Source of the DNA: Phorcus lineatus
Lineage: Eukaryota > Mollusca > Gastropoda > Trochida > Trochidae
NCBI GenBank assembly: GCA_921293015.1
Contig: OV121088.1
Location: 15,971,645-16,035,644 of the forward strand
Length of the DNA stretch: 64,000 nt
Direction of reading: 5' to 3'
Part shown: piece by piece, positions 42,886 to 55,330 of the stretch
How the letters are laid out: each line of letters begins with the position of its first letter
Numbering within the stretch: the first letter of the stretch is position 1
The notes under the pieces: model-generated
Seen by the model: the letters and a program-made list of their open reading frames with translations, nothing else
What the model was told of the DNA's origin: nothing
Databases searched by the model: none
Program-made: the position numbers and the translations under genes

Positions 42886-45800
42886 ATGTCAGATCCTGAA
42901 TGGGGAGAGAGAAGGGTATTGCTAAATAACAACCGAGCGTTCCGGAAAGGAATAAAACCTTCGGATGCAGTTGAGCATTATTCGAAATGGGCTAATGACA
43001 ACCGATACGACCAGGTATTTTTTTTCTTATTATCATAATGAACAGAGATCTAACCGTTTAAATAATCCCGGTATCGTTATGCATGCATATCGAATTGTCA
43101 TGTTTATCATATTTGCAATATGTGCAATAATTAATAGTCACTGCCATAGTTTCTGAGTATCGGGGAAATATCTCGGACGCTTTGTCCGAGTGGCCTCTGA
43201 AACTTATTAACAGCAGACACTAAGACAAATATGATTTCGTAATGTTTAGTAGGTCATTTAACATATATGTATTTAAATTGGACACAGATTTTCTTAACAT
43301 TTATATGTGTTTTTCGAAGATCACTGGAAGCGAGAAAACATGTAATAATTACTACCATAGTTTCTTAGTTGTTCTTAGTTTCTTAGAAGTAAGTTATTTC
43401 GATTTTAAATAATTGCAACACAACACAATAACAACATCGGAATGTTATCGTTAAAATCATTTACTATTTTTGTTATAGCGAAAAAGCAATATAAAAAATC
43501 CGAAAATGGCCGTTTATATACAACTACAATAGATAACACCTTAATTATACTGCGCAACTTTTTTCATCTATAGGATTTAAACTTAATTTCCTTTGATAAT
43601 AATTTGTATATTCTTAATGGGCGATTGGGAGAAGATAAAGACATATGGAGAGTGTAAGGTTATAAGCGTTTTTGTTTACGCAATAGCAAGCGCTGAAATT
43701 TGTCAAGCTGTCGATGGTGTTGAAGTGCACGATTTTGACCAATTGTATTCTGATGTTCACAAACAAATGTCTGTTTTATTCTATGGAAAGCCCTTTGGTG
43801 TAGACAACAACAACAAGGTGTCCATCCAGGAGAAAATTTGTCTCTCATTTTGTTTTCGATATTTCTTAATGATCTTGAAGATAGACTGCATATTCATGTT
43901 GCGGTTTACAACTTTGACCTGAAGATTTTCACAAACGCTTTGGTTCATTTATTACAATTTTCGCATAGTCATATGCCGAAGATTGATTTGCAAAGTATGT
44001 TAGATTTTTCTAGTAATTATTGCAATAAATGGAAGCTTTTAATTAATACCTCCAAATCCAAAATTCTCGTTTTCTGTGGATCGAAAAAAGAATACAAAAG
44101 AAGCTTTAAAATTAGAGACAAAACCCTTGAAAATGTTGATTGTTATACTTATTTTGGTGTAACATTACAAAAAATAGTAAATTTACTAAAACCAAACGGT
44201 TATTGGTTGAAAAGGCAACAAAAGCTATGTTATTTAATTTAAGTCAAGGTAGAAAATTAACCTTTCCATTAATTTTCACTAAAAATGTTTGATTGTATGG
44301 TTACCCCAATTTTTTTTTATATGGATGTGAATTCTGGGTTTTTGAAAATACTTCATGTTTTGAAAATGTCCATCTTTGTTTTCTCAAATATTTAGAATAG
44401 CTGCGGAAATGTAAACTCAACTATATGGTCTATGGTGAATTTGGTAGATTCCCACTTGTAAATGTTATCAAAACCGGAATGGTATGTTTGTGGGCTAAAC
44501 TTATAACTGGAAAATCGTCAACATTTTGCTCCTTTATTTATTAATTTATATTCAACGATTTCATCATCGGCACAAATGTACATAAGTGGGTAACTTGGAT
44601 TGAGTTTTAAAAATTGTTTTGAAATTTCAAAATATCAAAAGTGTCTTCTGGCTAAAATCAGTTGTAAAAAGTGAATTAAAAGCTACCTTTCAGCAACTTG
44701 GTATTTTAACAATTGAAACCTCTTCAAAAGCAACAGCTTATAGTATATGCAAAAGTCCATCTCTCAACTTTGAACAATAAAAGAAAATTTCCTACATTAA
44801 ATAAATATTTCAAAATTCCGAACTTCTTACCATTTTCTCTCTATCGAGACAAGTAGATGGGGACAGATCCCTGTAAATGATAGGAAATTTCCACTTAAAT
44901 TAAAATGATATTGGTGATTAATTTCATTTTTATTTACGTCCGAAATTAGAATTTGAAAGAGAAAAATACATTCACAAATATTATTATATCAGACCAAATG
45001 TGTTCAAAATAAACATCCTTTTAATACCAATAAGCAAGGAAGTTTAAGAAAACTATCAACGTTTTGTAAATTTATTATGTCTTTACGTCCATTACCTTCA
45101 AATTAACCTCTATTCAATCAACTCAATGTATATAATATTTTAATTCTATTGTATGTTGTATATGTGTATATATGTTCTTGTACCTCTTATGCTGCTATCT
45201 GCAGCCCGAGTGTAATAAAATTCAGACAATTCATTAAAATAAAAGACAAAGAGTGTATTTCCAACTAGGACATGAGTCCTGAGCGATACGAAGGTCCCCG
45301 TATAGCAGCTGAGAACTTAGCTGAATGGTTCACCGATAGGAGAGACAAAGTAAAGATACTGGACGTGGCGGCTGGGACTGGTCTGGTAGCTGAACATGTA
45401 AGTTTATAATTTTGGTGATTATGATAATGATGATGATTATTATTATTATCTTTGAGGATGGTCGTAATGATAATGCATGGTGATGCATGGTGATGTTACT
45501 TTACATTATCGACGATGATGATACTTATAAATAATAATGATGCATGATGAAATATGAGGACTAGGGATGATCGCATGGGGATGCATGGTGATGTTACTTT
45601 ACATTATCGACGATGATGATACTTATAAATAATAATGATGCATGATGAAATATGAGGACTAGGGATGATCGTATGGTGATACATGATGATGTTACTTTAC
45701 ATTATCGACGATGATGATACTTATAAATAATAATGATGCATGATGAAATATGAGGACTAGGGATGATCGCATGGGGATGCATGGTGATGTTACTTTACAT

Positions 45801-48800
45801 TATCGACGATGATGATACTTATAAATAATAATGATGCATGATGAAATATGAGGACTAGGGATGATCGCATGGGGATGCATGGTGATGTTACTTTACATTA
45901 TCGACGATGATGATACTTATAAATAATAATGATGCATGATGAAATATGAGGACTAGGGATGATCGCATGGGGATGCATGGTGATGTTACTTTACATTATC
46001 GACGATGATGATACTTATAAATAATAATGATGCATGATGAAATATGAGGACTAGGGATGCTCGTATGGTGATACATGATGATGTTATTTAATCATTATGA
46101 ACGATGATGATGCTTATGAATAAGGATTGGTATCGGTCTTCATTTCCATATTGCAATATATTGCGATACAGAGAAGCGTATTGCAATACGTATTGCAAGA
46201 TATTGGTACTTTTCATATTTTAGTTTTTCCATAATCTTTTGACTAAATAACAGCAATTAGAACAGTGATCAATGCTCAACTGGACGTCGTTTAGTAAAGA
46301 GAGATAAATCAGTTACCGGTTTCGTACTTTTTACATGTCTGTGCTATTTCCACTTTGCACGTTTACACTTTGTTTACAACTTTCAGTAAAATCATAGCGT
46401 GTTTTTGTTGCATTTTTCTGCAATTTTACACAGAAAGTGTTAATTCTACAACCTCCGATACATTGGATATTTTCAGAAGACTGTACCGTGGTATTTCTGT
46501 ATTGCAATAAACCGATATATCGATAATACCGCGCACCCTTACTTATGAACAATAATGATGCATGATGAAATATGACGACTACGGATGATAGCGTGGTGAT
46601 GCATGATAATGATGATATATACATGATCATTATGACTGATGACGAAAGAGTATACTCATGAATAATAAAGATGCATGATGAAATATGGCAATTATGGTTG
46701 ATAATTGTGATGATTGTGCATGGTGATGCACGATGATAATATTCATGAATAATAAAGATGCATGATGAAATATGGTAATTATGGTTGATGATTGTGATGA
46801 TTGTGCATGGTGATGCACGATGATAACATTCATGAATAATAAAGATGCATGATGAAATATGGTAATTATGGATGATGATTGTGATGATTGTGCATGGTGA
46901 TGCACGATGATAACATTCATGAATAATAAAGATGCATGATGAAATATGGCAATTATGGATGATGATTGTGATGATTGTGCATGGTGATGCACGATGATAA
47001 CATTCATGAATAATAAAGATGCATGATGAAATATGGCAATTATGGATGATGATTGTGATGATTGTGCATGGTGATGCACGATGATAACATTCATGAATAA
47101 TAAAGATGCATGATGAAATATGGCAATTATGGATGATGATTGTGATGATTATGCATGGTGATGCACGATGATAATATTCATGAATAATAAAGATGCATGA
47201 TGAAATATGGCAATTATGGATGATGATTGTGATGATTGTGCATGGTGATGCACGATGATAATATTCATGAATAATAAAGATGCATGATGAAATATGGTAA
47301 TTATGGATGATGATTGTGATGATTGTGCATGGTGCAAGATGATAACATTTATGAATAATAAAGATGCATGATGAAATATGGCAATTATGGATGATGATTG
47401 TGATGATTGTGCATGGTGATGCACGATGATAATATTCATGAATAATAAAGATGCATGATGAAATATGGCAATTATGGATGATGATTGTGATGATTGTGCA
47501 TGGTGCAAGATGATAATATTCATGAATAATAAAGATGCATGATGAAACATGGCAATTATGGATGATGATTGTGATGATTGTGCATGGTGCAAGATGATAA
47601 CATTTATGAATAATAAAGATGCATGATGAAATATGGTAATTATGGATGATGATTGTGATGATTGTGCATGGTGCAAGATGATAACATTTATGAATAATAA
47701 AGATGCATGATGAAATATGGCAATTATGGATGATGATTGTGATGATTGTGCATGGTGATGCACGATGATAATATTCATGAATAATAAAGATGCATGATGA
47801 AATATGGCAATTATGGATGATGATTGTGATGATTGTGCATGGTGCAAGATGATAATATTCATGAATAATAAAGATGCATGATGAAATATGGCAATTATGG
47901 ATGATGATTGTGATGATTGTGCATGGTGATGCAATATGATAACATTCATGAATAATAAAGATGCATGATGAAATATGGTAATTATGGATGATGATTGTGA
48001 TGATTGTGCATGGTGCAAGATGATAACATTCATGAATAATAAAGATGCATGATGAAATATGGTAATTATGGATGATGATTGTGATGATTGTGCATGGTGA
48101 TGCACGATGATAACATTTATGAATAATAAAGATGCATGATGAAATATGGTAATTATGGATGATGATTGTGATGATTGTGCATGGTGCAAGATGATAACAT
48201 TTATGAATAATAAAGATGCATGATGAAATATGGCAATTATGGATGATGATTGTGATGATTGTGCATGGTGATGCACGATGATAATATTCATGAATAATAA
48301 AGATGCATGATGAAATATGGCAATTATGGATGATGATTGTGATGATTGTGCATGGTGCAAGATGATAACATTCATGAATAATAAAGATGCATGATGAAAT
48401 ATGGTAATTATGGTTGATAATTGTGATGATTGTGCATGGTGATGCACGATGATGATATTCATGAATAATAAAGATGCATGATGAAATATGGCAATTATGG
48501 ATGATGATTGTGATGATTGTGCATGGTGATGCACGATGATAACATTCATGAATAATAAAGATGCATGATGAAATATGGTAATTATGAATGATGATTGTGA
48601 TGATTGTGCATGGTGATGCACGATGATAACATTTATGAATAATAAAGATGCATGATGAAATATGGTAATTATGGATGATGATTGTGATGATTGTGCATGG
48701 TGATGCACGATGATAACATTTATGAATAATAAAGATGCATGATGAAATATGGTAATTATGGATGATGATTGTGATGATTGTGCATGGTGATGCACGATGA

Positions 48801-51800
48801 TAATATTCATGAATAATAAAGATGCATGATGAAATATGGTAATTATGGATGATGATTGTGATGATTGTGCATGGTGATGCACGATGATAACATTTATGAA
48901 TAATAAAGATGCATGATGAAATATGGCAATTATGGTTGATAATTGTGATGATTGTGCATGGTGATGCACGATGATGATATTCATGAATAATAAAGATGCA
49001 TGATGAAATATGGTAATTATGGATGATGATTGTGATGATTGTGCATGGTGATGCACGATGATAACATTTATGAATAATAAAGATGCATGATGAAATATGG
49101 CAATTATGGATGATGATTGTGATGATTGTGCATGGTGCAAGATGATAACATTTATGAATAATAAAGATGCATGATGAAATATGGTAATTATGGATGATGA
49201 TTGTGATGATTGTGCATGGTGATGCACGATGATAACATTTATGAATAATAAAGATGCATGATGAAATATGGCAATTATGGATGATGATTGTGATGATTGT
49301 GCATGGTGCAAGATGATAACATTTATGAATAATAAAGATGCATGATGAAATATGGCAATTATGGTTGATAATTGTGATGATTGTGCATGGTGATGCACGA
49401 TGATGATATTCATGAATAATAAAGATGCATGATGAAATATATATTGACGACTTTAAATGATGACACATGGGGATAATGCATGATGATTATGAAATATGAT
49501 GATGTGAGGATTGTTAGAGCATCATTCATAATGACGAGTAATACTAAATAAAACAAATTCCTGTCGGTAGGTTTAAATAGTGTTTTAATTCCGACAATTT
49601 AGAGTTCAAAATTGATATTCTGATTAAAGTCCTAATATTTCAGAACGAATTCAAACGATTTTAATTCCCAATTTGTGTAATTACTTTTGGAAAACATTAA
49701 TTATGCATTGTTCTAGTCCTCACATGTGTTTATTGAGCATTAGACTTAACATAACCAAAATAGCTAAATGTTTAAATGATTGTTAGGAATAGATCAAAGT
49801 TAACTTTTTCTTTTAAAAAAATTCACTATCAGAAGCATATGGTATTTGATATTGTTGTAATATCGTAATTATTTCAGACAAAAATTTTGGCAAAACATAT
49901 GGCATATTAGTAGCTGATCTAAATAATGACAATTTAACAAAATGTCCCATATCATTAATGAGTCTAATAATGTTACCTTGCCTACGTAATTTTGTATAAT
50001 CATGTTAGTACTCCTTTACCTTAATTTTTACCTTGTATTGAAATGAGAAATTGTTACTTTTTAAAGTATATTTTCACTCTTAATTATAATGATATTTGTG
50101 TATGTATTATTATAATTGATTGTATTGAAATGAGAAATTGTGGCTTTTTAATTATATTTTTCTCACTCTTAATTATATTCATATTTGTGTATAATTGATT
50201 GTTTTCACAGTTCGTTTAAACGTTATCAACAAAGTTTGCTCATGATGACATCAATAATAAAGGCGTTTGAAAGTCAATTCAGTTCGTCTTTTACGGCTTT
50301 GATTCAATAAAAAGATGGCCGTCATAATAAATATACATTCAACATTAGAGACTTTCTCAATTCAAAGTATTAATCATTAAACGGAAAAAGAACCATGTTA
50401 AAATTGGCTTCGGTTAACAAAGCATGTGATATCATGTTTGATCAGCTTATGAAGCAAGACTTTCACGATATCATATATGGTTCAGAAAATAGAGTAATTC
50501 CTTCACAATATCATATTTGCCCAGTCTAGAAAGCATGTTTTTTTTACAATATCATACTTGTGCAGTTGATAAATTATGGCTTTAACGATATCACATGTGT
50601 AAGTCAATAAAGCATGGCTTTCCCGAAAACATAAAGCATGGCTTTCGCGATATCATATTTGTACAGTTAATATAGCATGGCTTTCACGATATCATATTTG
50701 CAGAGTTGATAAGGCATGGCTTTCGCGATACCATATCTCTAAGTTGATAAGGCACGGCTTTCGCGATATCATATTTTTACAGTTGATAAAGCATGGCTTT
50801 CACGATATCACATGTGTAAGTTGATAAAGCATGGCTTTCTCGATATCATATTTGTGCAGTTAAAAAAGCCTGGCTTTGACGATATCATATTTGTGCAGTA
50901 AATAAAGCATGGCTTTCATGATATCATATTTGCCCAATTAATAAGGCATGGCTTTCGCGATATCACAAGTATAAGTTAATAAAGCTTGGCTTTCGCGATA
51001 TCATATTTGTGCAGTTAATAAAGCATGGCTTTGACGATATCATATTTGTGCAGTTAATAAAGCATGGCTTTCACGATATGGACGCCTTGGAGCCCTCATC
51101 AAACATGTTGCAGGAAGCCCAGAAGAAAAGATTGTACATCAACACGTACAATGAATATCTCGGCAATGTCCCGCTCCCATTAGCAAAGGGTAGGTAGAAT
51201 AACATTCTTTATTTTATAACTATATTAACACTTCTTTCATTCCAAACGAGTTAAATATTGACCTAAAATTTGAAATGAATGATGGAAAATGATCAATATC
51301 TGAAGAGGCCAAAGGATTTGAGTATAATTCCCCTACACAGTTTTCATGAAATAAATGCTTCATGAAGAAATACTGCAATATTTTGAATTTCATTTTTATT
51401 GAACTATAATGAACTATATATATATATATATGTGTCCATAGCATCGGTATTAAAATCCCACAAAGATAGATGGAGAAAAGAGGCAGAGGCTCCATTTCTA
51501 TGTTTTTCAAACGAAAACATCCCAATTGAAGTTAAAGTAATGCGTACGTTGATAATAGGAATCAATGGGAATAAATGAAATATACTTTACATTGTTCTTC
51601 GTTATACGCCGTCCACGAATGCAAAACAACGTCATTAAAGAGCCACTCCGTGATTTTCATAACATGTTATTTACCTTTGATACGAACCTAAATGTCATAT
51701 GTGGTGATATAAAATCAAAACATCTTAACTTTTCATGTTAAAAAAACATATATATGGCAAATACTGGTTTTCCATGAACATCTAAAAACAGCCATATAAA

Positions 51801-54375
51801 TGCACAGAGGTGTAGATATCACGTCCAATATGCATGTATACCAGTTATATAACCTAACAAACACTTTCACCTTCTAACTGCCCTCCTTGCTGTTACAGAT
51901 AAGTCTCCAAAATTACGTTTGACTATTTGACGCGCGCCACTGTCCGGTTTTCGATCAGAATTGCGTTCTACATTCATACTGTCACTATAAAAAAATCCAA
52001 TAAGCTTTGAAATGTGTTTTTTTTTTGGTAACAGTCGATACTTCGCGATCAAATGACAACATGATTAAGTTTGGCATATATGACTCCAACAACTCACGCA
52101 GTGGCTCTTTAATTCCCCTCTGGATCCACAACTGTTCAGTGATCAAATTATCTCAGATTCCTACGATGCCTGTGTGGTGTGTGGCGGGATGGGGGAAGGA
52201 CACATACCCTGCGGCGGGATCAACGAGCTCATCAGACTAACCAAACCAGGTAGAGTGCTCGGCAATAAAAGCTTTCAATTAAAAAAATGTGGTATAATGG
52301 TAAAATATCGTATGTGTCGTAAGTTTATAACGTCGTTTTTACATGTGAGCGCTCTTAAATTCCTTTCGTGAAGTTGTGTAACGTCTTGATAGGTGTTTAC
52401 GATCTCAAACCACATCGTTTGATTCAGCTTTTACAATCTCCAAGCACATCGTTTGATTCAGCTTTTACAATCTCCAAGCACATCGTTTGATTCAGCTTTT
52501 ACAATCTCCAAGCACATCGTTTGATTCAGCTTTTACAATCTCCAAGCACATCGTTTGATTCAGCTTTTGCAATCTCCAAGCACATCGTTTGATTCAGCTT
52601 TTACAATCTCCAACCACATCGTTTGATTCAGCTTTTACAATCTCCAACCACATCGTTTGATTAAGCTTTCAGTAGTAGTTGATATTACGTTTATTCTTAT
52701 AATGCCTTTTCAATACAAACATATGTCTTTAAAGAAACTTTGTGCTTACCCAAAATTTCCTCCTGATTGCCCTACGTTTGTCATTATTTGTCCGTAAATA
52801 TACAGTCCCTTTAAAGTTTTCCTTCAAAATCCTTTTGCACAAATGAGTATAAACGTGACATACGGTTGAGGTGAGGGGGTGAGTTCCTACGCCATGTAAT
52901 TGTTATATTATCCTATGTAAATGTTATATTATCCTATATTGCCATGATTATGACAAATGTTAAAACTGGTAAAAACATTAAAGCTTATTTCCGTGTCATC
53001 AAGAACAGGCAGAGTGGCCATAGACTATCGGCTTTTCTCTATCGGCTCTTTTTCCAGCCCTCTTAAGTAAATAATCATACGAATATAAGTTTCAAAATAC
53101 GTTTTAATAGATCGATAAATTAACAGCTGCTTTTGCATAATAAGCGGCTTGGAGTCGTTCGTAAAATCTCACCAAGATGCTCAGCGATGCTGCATCATTA
53201 ACCCGCTGAGCTGAAAGTAAATGAAAGGAGAGTCTCATTTTTCTTTGTTTGTAATCATGATACGGTGCATTTTATTAACACCCGAAAAATCAAAAGAAGT
53301 GAATATCATGACATGTGAATGTTGCGTCAATTAAGGGAATTCTATGAAGATATCTAGATACTTATTGATGAATATGATTTAAGAGCATTAAACATAAATC
53401 TGAACACAATCTATCGTTTATTGGAGGACATTGTTGTGTTGTGTTTTTTTAATTTCTTTTCGCGAATATTTTTTTAATCAAATTTCGACTTAATTGTCAC
53501 TTGTCAAGATATGCCAGTTTTATTCCCACAAGGAAACAGAATCTGCCTGTTTTTCCCCCAAATGCTTTGAAGTAAGTTTGACTAAAATCTACCCTTTTTA
53601 TCATACCCTTTAAAGTCATTCTCATTTTTGCAAGGCAAATTGTAATGCACGCCGGACAAATAGTTCATCATTCACAGAAATCTTTCCGCTGACGTTTGCA
53701 ACAATTTTCAGAAATCTGCGTGCATTCTAGCCCCCAATAATAAAGTTCAAAACACCCTACCCTATGTCTTTTGCGAGCATTAGTCCTTACCACGTCATTT
53801 CGCTAAGGCCATGACGTGGAACACATGAAATTTCCCAGCTAAATATCCAATGAAAATAGCCAATAGCTTACATTATTTCAAATACAGAAATAACAAAAAG
53901 GTGGTAAACTCAATGAAGAATGCGTCTGTTATAAGTATCGGCGCTGCAATAACTAAATTTCCGGTATTTCGTTCTCGCGATGGGATTGCACTTGATTCGG
54001 TCACTCTCCGATCTGAAACGGCATACGCCAATAAGCAGCGTCTTCCTAAACTTTAAAACGGGCTTAAAAATGAAAAATTTTGCAGACGCGACAGGAAATA
54101 TTGGTGTAAGTGATCGGATTTTTGCTCGTGAAGAATAATTGGCCCAGTTGGGTTGCCTTACAAAATTGAGAGTATGACTTTAATTTTCAGGCGGAGTGAT
54201 TTGCATCGTGATGCGTGAGATGTATATATATGAAGCGGATGAATACAAGAATAGACTTGAACCTCTGATGGACAAGTTGGAAAAAGGCCGGAAATGGGAG
54301 AAAATATCCCGGAAAGTCGTCCCCAACTATTTTATGCACTACACGGGTTTAGTTTATATGTATATGGTTATTTGA
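42886..54375 (+). CDS. METTL27: METTL27-like SAM-dependent methyltransferase, complete
   Basis: Class I methyltransferase related to Williams-Beuren region METTL27; substrate unknown. Exons: 42886-43014, 45269-45397, 51054-51189, 52157-52249, 54191-54375; 672 bp, 223 aa plus stop, phases consistent. EHYSKWANDNRYDQ leads the fold; motif I, ILDVAAGTG, is at 73-81; an acidic motif II region, DMDALEPSSNML, follows; then DSYDACVVCGGMGEGHIP, LTKPGGVICIVMR and VVPNYFMHYTGLVYMY. For exon 4 I prefer the acceptor at 52157 with donor 51190, because it keeps the family spacing before SYDA. The alternative (donor 51194, acceptor about 52130) would add several residues. The acceptors of exons 3, 4 and 5 all sit in or close to repeats. 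Intron 2 is 5.7 kb of mostly tandem repeats and also a MITE; intron 1 holds a dead LINE. Orthology to human METTL27 versus a paralogue is not settled. Confidence 0.88.
43740..45235 (+). pseudogene. Decayed non-LTR retrotransposon (LINE) in METTL27-like intron 1
   Basis: RT-related translation across frames: a GVHPGENLSLILFSIFLNDL stretch near 43815, WKLLINTSKSKILVF near 44029, VDCYTYFGVTL near 44140, then LYGCEFWVFEN and NYMVYGEFGRFPL near 44320-44450, the typical C-terminal part of RT polyproteins of invertebrate LINEs. The YADD box is lost and stops and frameshifts are frequent. The 3' end, CTCTTATGCTGCTATCTGCA to GTAATAAA at 45185-45223, recurs at 59938-59985. It ends 33 bp before exon 2. 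Confidence 0.85.
45478..46110 (+). repeat. 98-bp tandem array, about 6 copies
   Basis: The unit includes GATGTTACTTTACATTATCG, ATGATGATACTTATAAATAA and GAAATATGAGGACTAGGGAT. The step is exactly 98 bp between clean copies (45871 to 45969). It shares the ATGATGCATGATGAAATATG core with the next array and is probably one original satellite, now split by the MITE at 46121. Confidence 0.93.
46121..46541 (+). mobile_element. hAT-like MITE, copy 2, with 8-bp target duplication
   Basis: Flanked by CTTATGAA on both sides (46113-46120 and 46542-46549). Ends TAAGG and CCTTA form short inverted repeats. 421 bp, similar to 1-338, no coding capacity. An 8-bp target duplication is characteristic of the hAT superfamily. 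It was inserted into a tandem array. Confidence 0.8.
46550..49440 (+). repeat. 84/87-bp tandem array, about 33 copies
   Basis: The unit includes ATGAATAATAAAGATGCATG, ATGAAATATGGCAATTATGG and TGATTGTGATGATTGTGCAT. Two length classes differ by 3 bp (GTGATGCACGATG versus GTGCAAGATG). Both are multiples of three, producing meaningless open frames over 1000 codons on the minus strand. In METTL27-like intron 2. Confidence 0.95.
49441..50412. other. METTL27-like intron 2, unique part
   Basis: AT-rich intronic DNA between two tandem arrays, with a short local duplication (GAAATGAGAAATTGT at about 50041 and 50129). No exon seen. Confidence 0.5.
50413..51078 (+). repeat. 39-bp tandem array overlapping METTL27-like exon 3
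   Basis: The unit reads about GCATGGCTTTCGCGATATCA then TATTTGTGCAGTTAATAAA; step 39 bp in the cleanest copies, about 16 copies with decay on the left. The last copy contains the acceptor GTGCAG at 51053 and the first 25 bp of exon 3, so earlier copies repeat the acceptor and the first codons (LIKHGF). 39 bp is 13 codons, so use of the preceding copy would stay in frame. Confidence 0.92.
51635..52112 (-). mobile_element. TTAA-bounded MITE family 1, copy 2 (METTL27-like intron 3)
   Basis: TTAA then AGAGCCACTCCGTG at the left, CACGCAGTGGCTCT then TTAA at the right: clean terminal inverted repeats. 478 bp, inverted relative to 20764-21257. It ends 44 bp before exon 4. Confidence 0.88.
52396..52670 (+). 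repeat. 34-bp tandem array, 8 copies
   Basis: The unit is about CACATCGTTTGATTCAGCTT followed by TTACAATCTCCAAG, repeated with a 34-bp step and very few changes. In METTL27-like intron 4, 147 bp after exon 4. Confidence 0.95.
53610..54183 (+). mobile_element. TTAA-bounded MITE family 2, copy 1 (adjoins METTL27-like exon 5)
   Basis: Left TTAA then AGTCAT and GCAAGGCAA; right TTGCCTTAC, ATGACT then TTAA. 574 bp. Similar along its length to 56058-56621. It contains a 68-codon open frame (53850-54056) also open in the other copy. The last base is 7 bp from the exon 5 boundary, so the exon's polypyrimidine tract and likely branch point fall in or beside the element. Confidence 0.85.
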
Positions 54376-54649
54376 GAGTATTTTGAAACACCCCTTTAAC
54401 TTATACAAATTTAAAAAATATAATGGGATAATACTGACAACAACACGTCGAGAGTATCTCGAATGCAATTTTGGATGGCCGAGTGTGTGTGCCATAATTC
54501 CATTTACTCATGCCTTTCCGTCATCAGCAAATATTATTGAAGTAATTTAGAATACCCGATTGGTTATCAATTTAATCATCTCAGACAAATTGATATATTT
54601 CAACCAGAACTGTTTATGTAACATTTCCTTGAAATTCTTTATTCAACAA

Positions 54650-54655
54650 AATAAA
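54650..54655 (+). terminator. Candidate METTL27-like polyadenylation signal
   Basis: AATAAA about 275 bp after the stop codon of the METTL27-like gene, on its strand. Confidence 0.4.
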
Positions 54656-54889
54656 AGTTTCTCGGACATCGACCTGATACATTTTCGTAATTTTTTTTAA
54701 CCATTCGTGTGGTATTCCCTAAAGACAACAGTGGCGGAGTTAAACTCTCCCTCTTTTGAATAATCTAACAATATTGACAATAAAATGGGACACCCGCAAA
54801 GGTGACCATCCATCCAACTTTTCAATAGGTTCATTTAACATGTAATTAACTAAATTTTATAACAAATCGTGAATAGTAAAAAGTAAACC

Positions 54890-55330
54890 TGAAAGGCTTT
54901 TCTGTGCGCTTAAACTTTATACCACATCATTTAAACTTGAATAAACTAAATTTCATAACAAGAGAATAACAGCGCTTGCCTCGAGAAATGTAAATTTGGA
55001 AATTGCTGTTCTATGCGCTAAAATTTCGTATCATTTTATTTATTATTTCATAAACTAAATTTTAACAAGGTGGGAATAACAGTTCTTGACCAGAGAAGAG
55101 TAAACTTTGTAAGTCTGTTCTATGCGCTAAAACTGCGGGCCATTTCATTTTATATTTAATAAAATAAATGTTCTAACAACAATTTAAGTAAATAACAATC
55201 ATCGTCTAGAGGAAACTAAATTTGGAAAGACTGTTCTATGCGCTAAAACGCCATACAATTTCTTTAATTATCAAGCAGACTAAATTTCATAACAATAACA
55301 CCTCTTGACTGGAGGAATGTAAACAAGCGG
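54890..55330 (+). repeat. Degenerate tandem repeat, about 112-bp unit, 4 copies
   Basis: TTCTATGCGCTAAAA recurs at about 54900 (as CTGTGCGCTTAAA), 55010, 55119 and 55233, with parallel flanks (ATAAACTAAATTT, then GAGGAAACTAAATTTGG-like blocks). Old and strongly diverged. Confidence 0.7.

Noticed and set aside
46331..49468. Minus-strand open frame of 1045 codons rich in His, Ile and Ser
   Set aside because: It is the translation of the 84/87-bp tandem array, whose unit is a multiple of three without stops. The reading continues across a MITE and has no domain.
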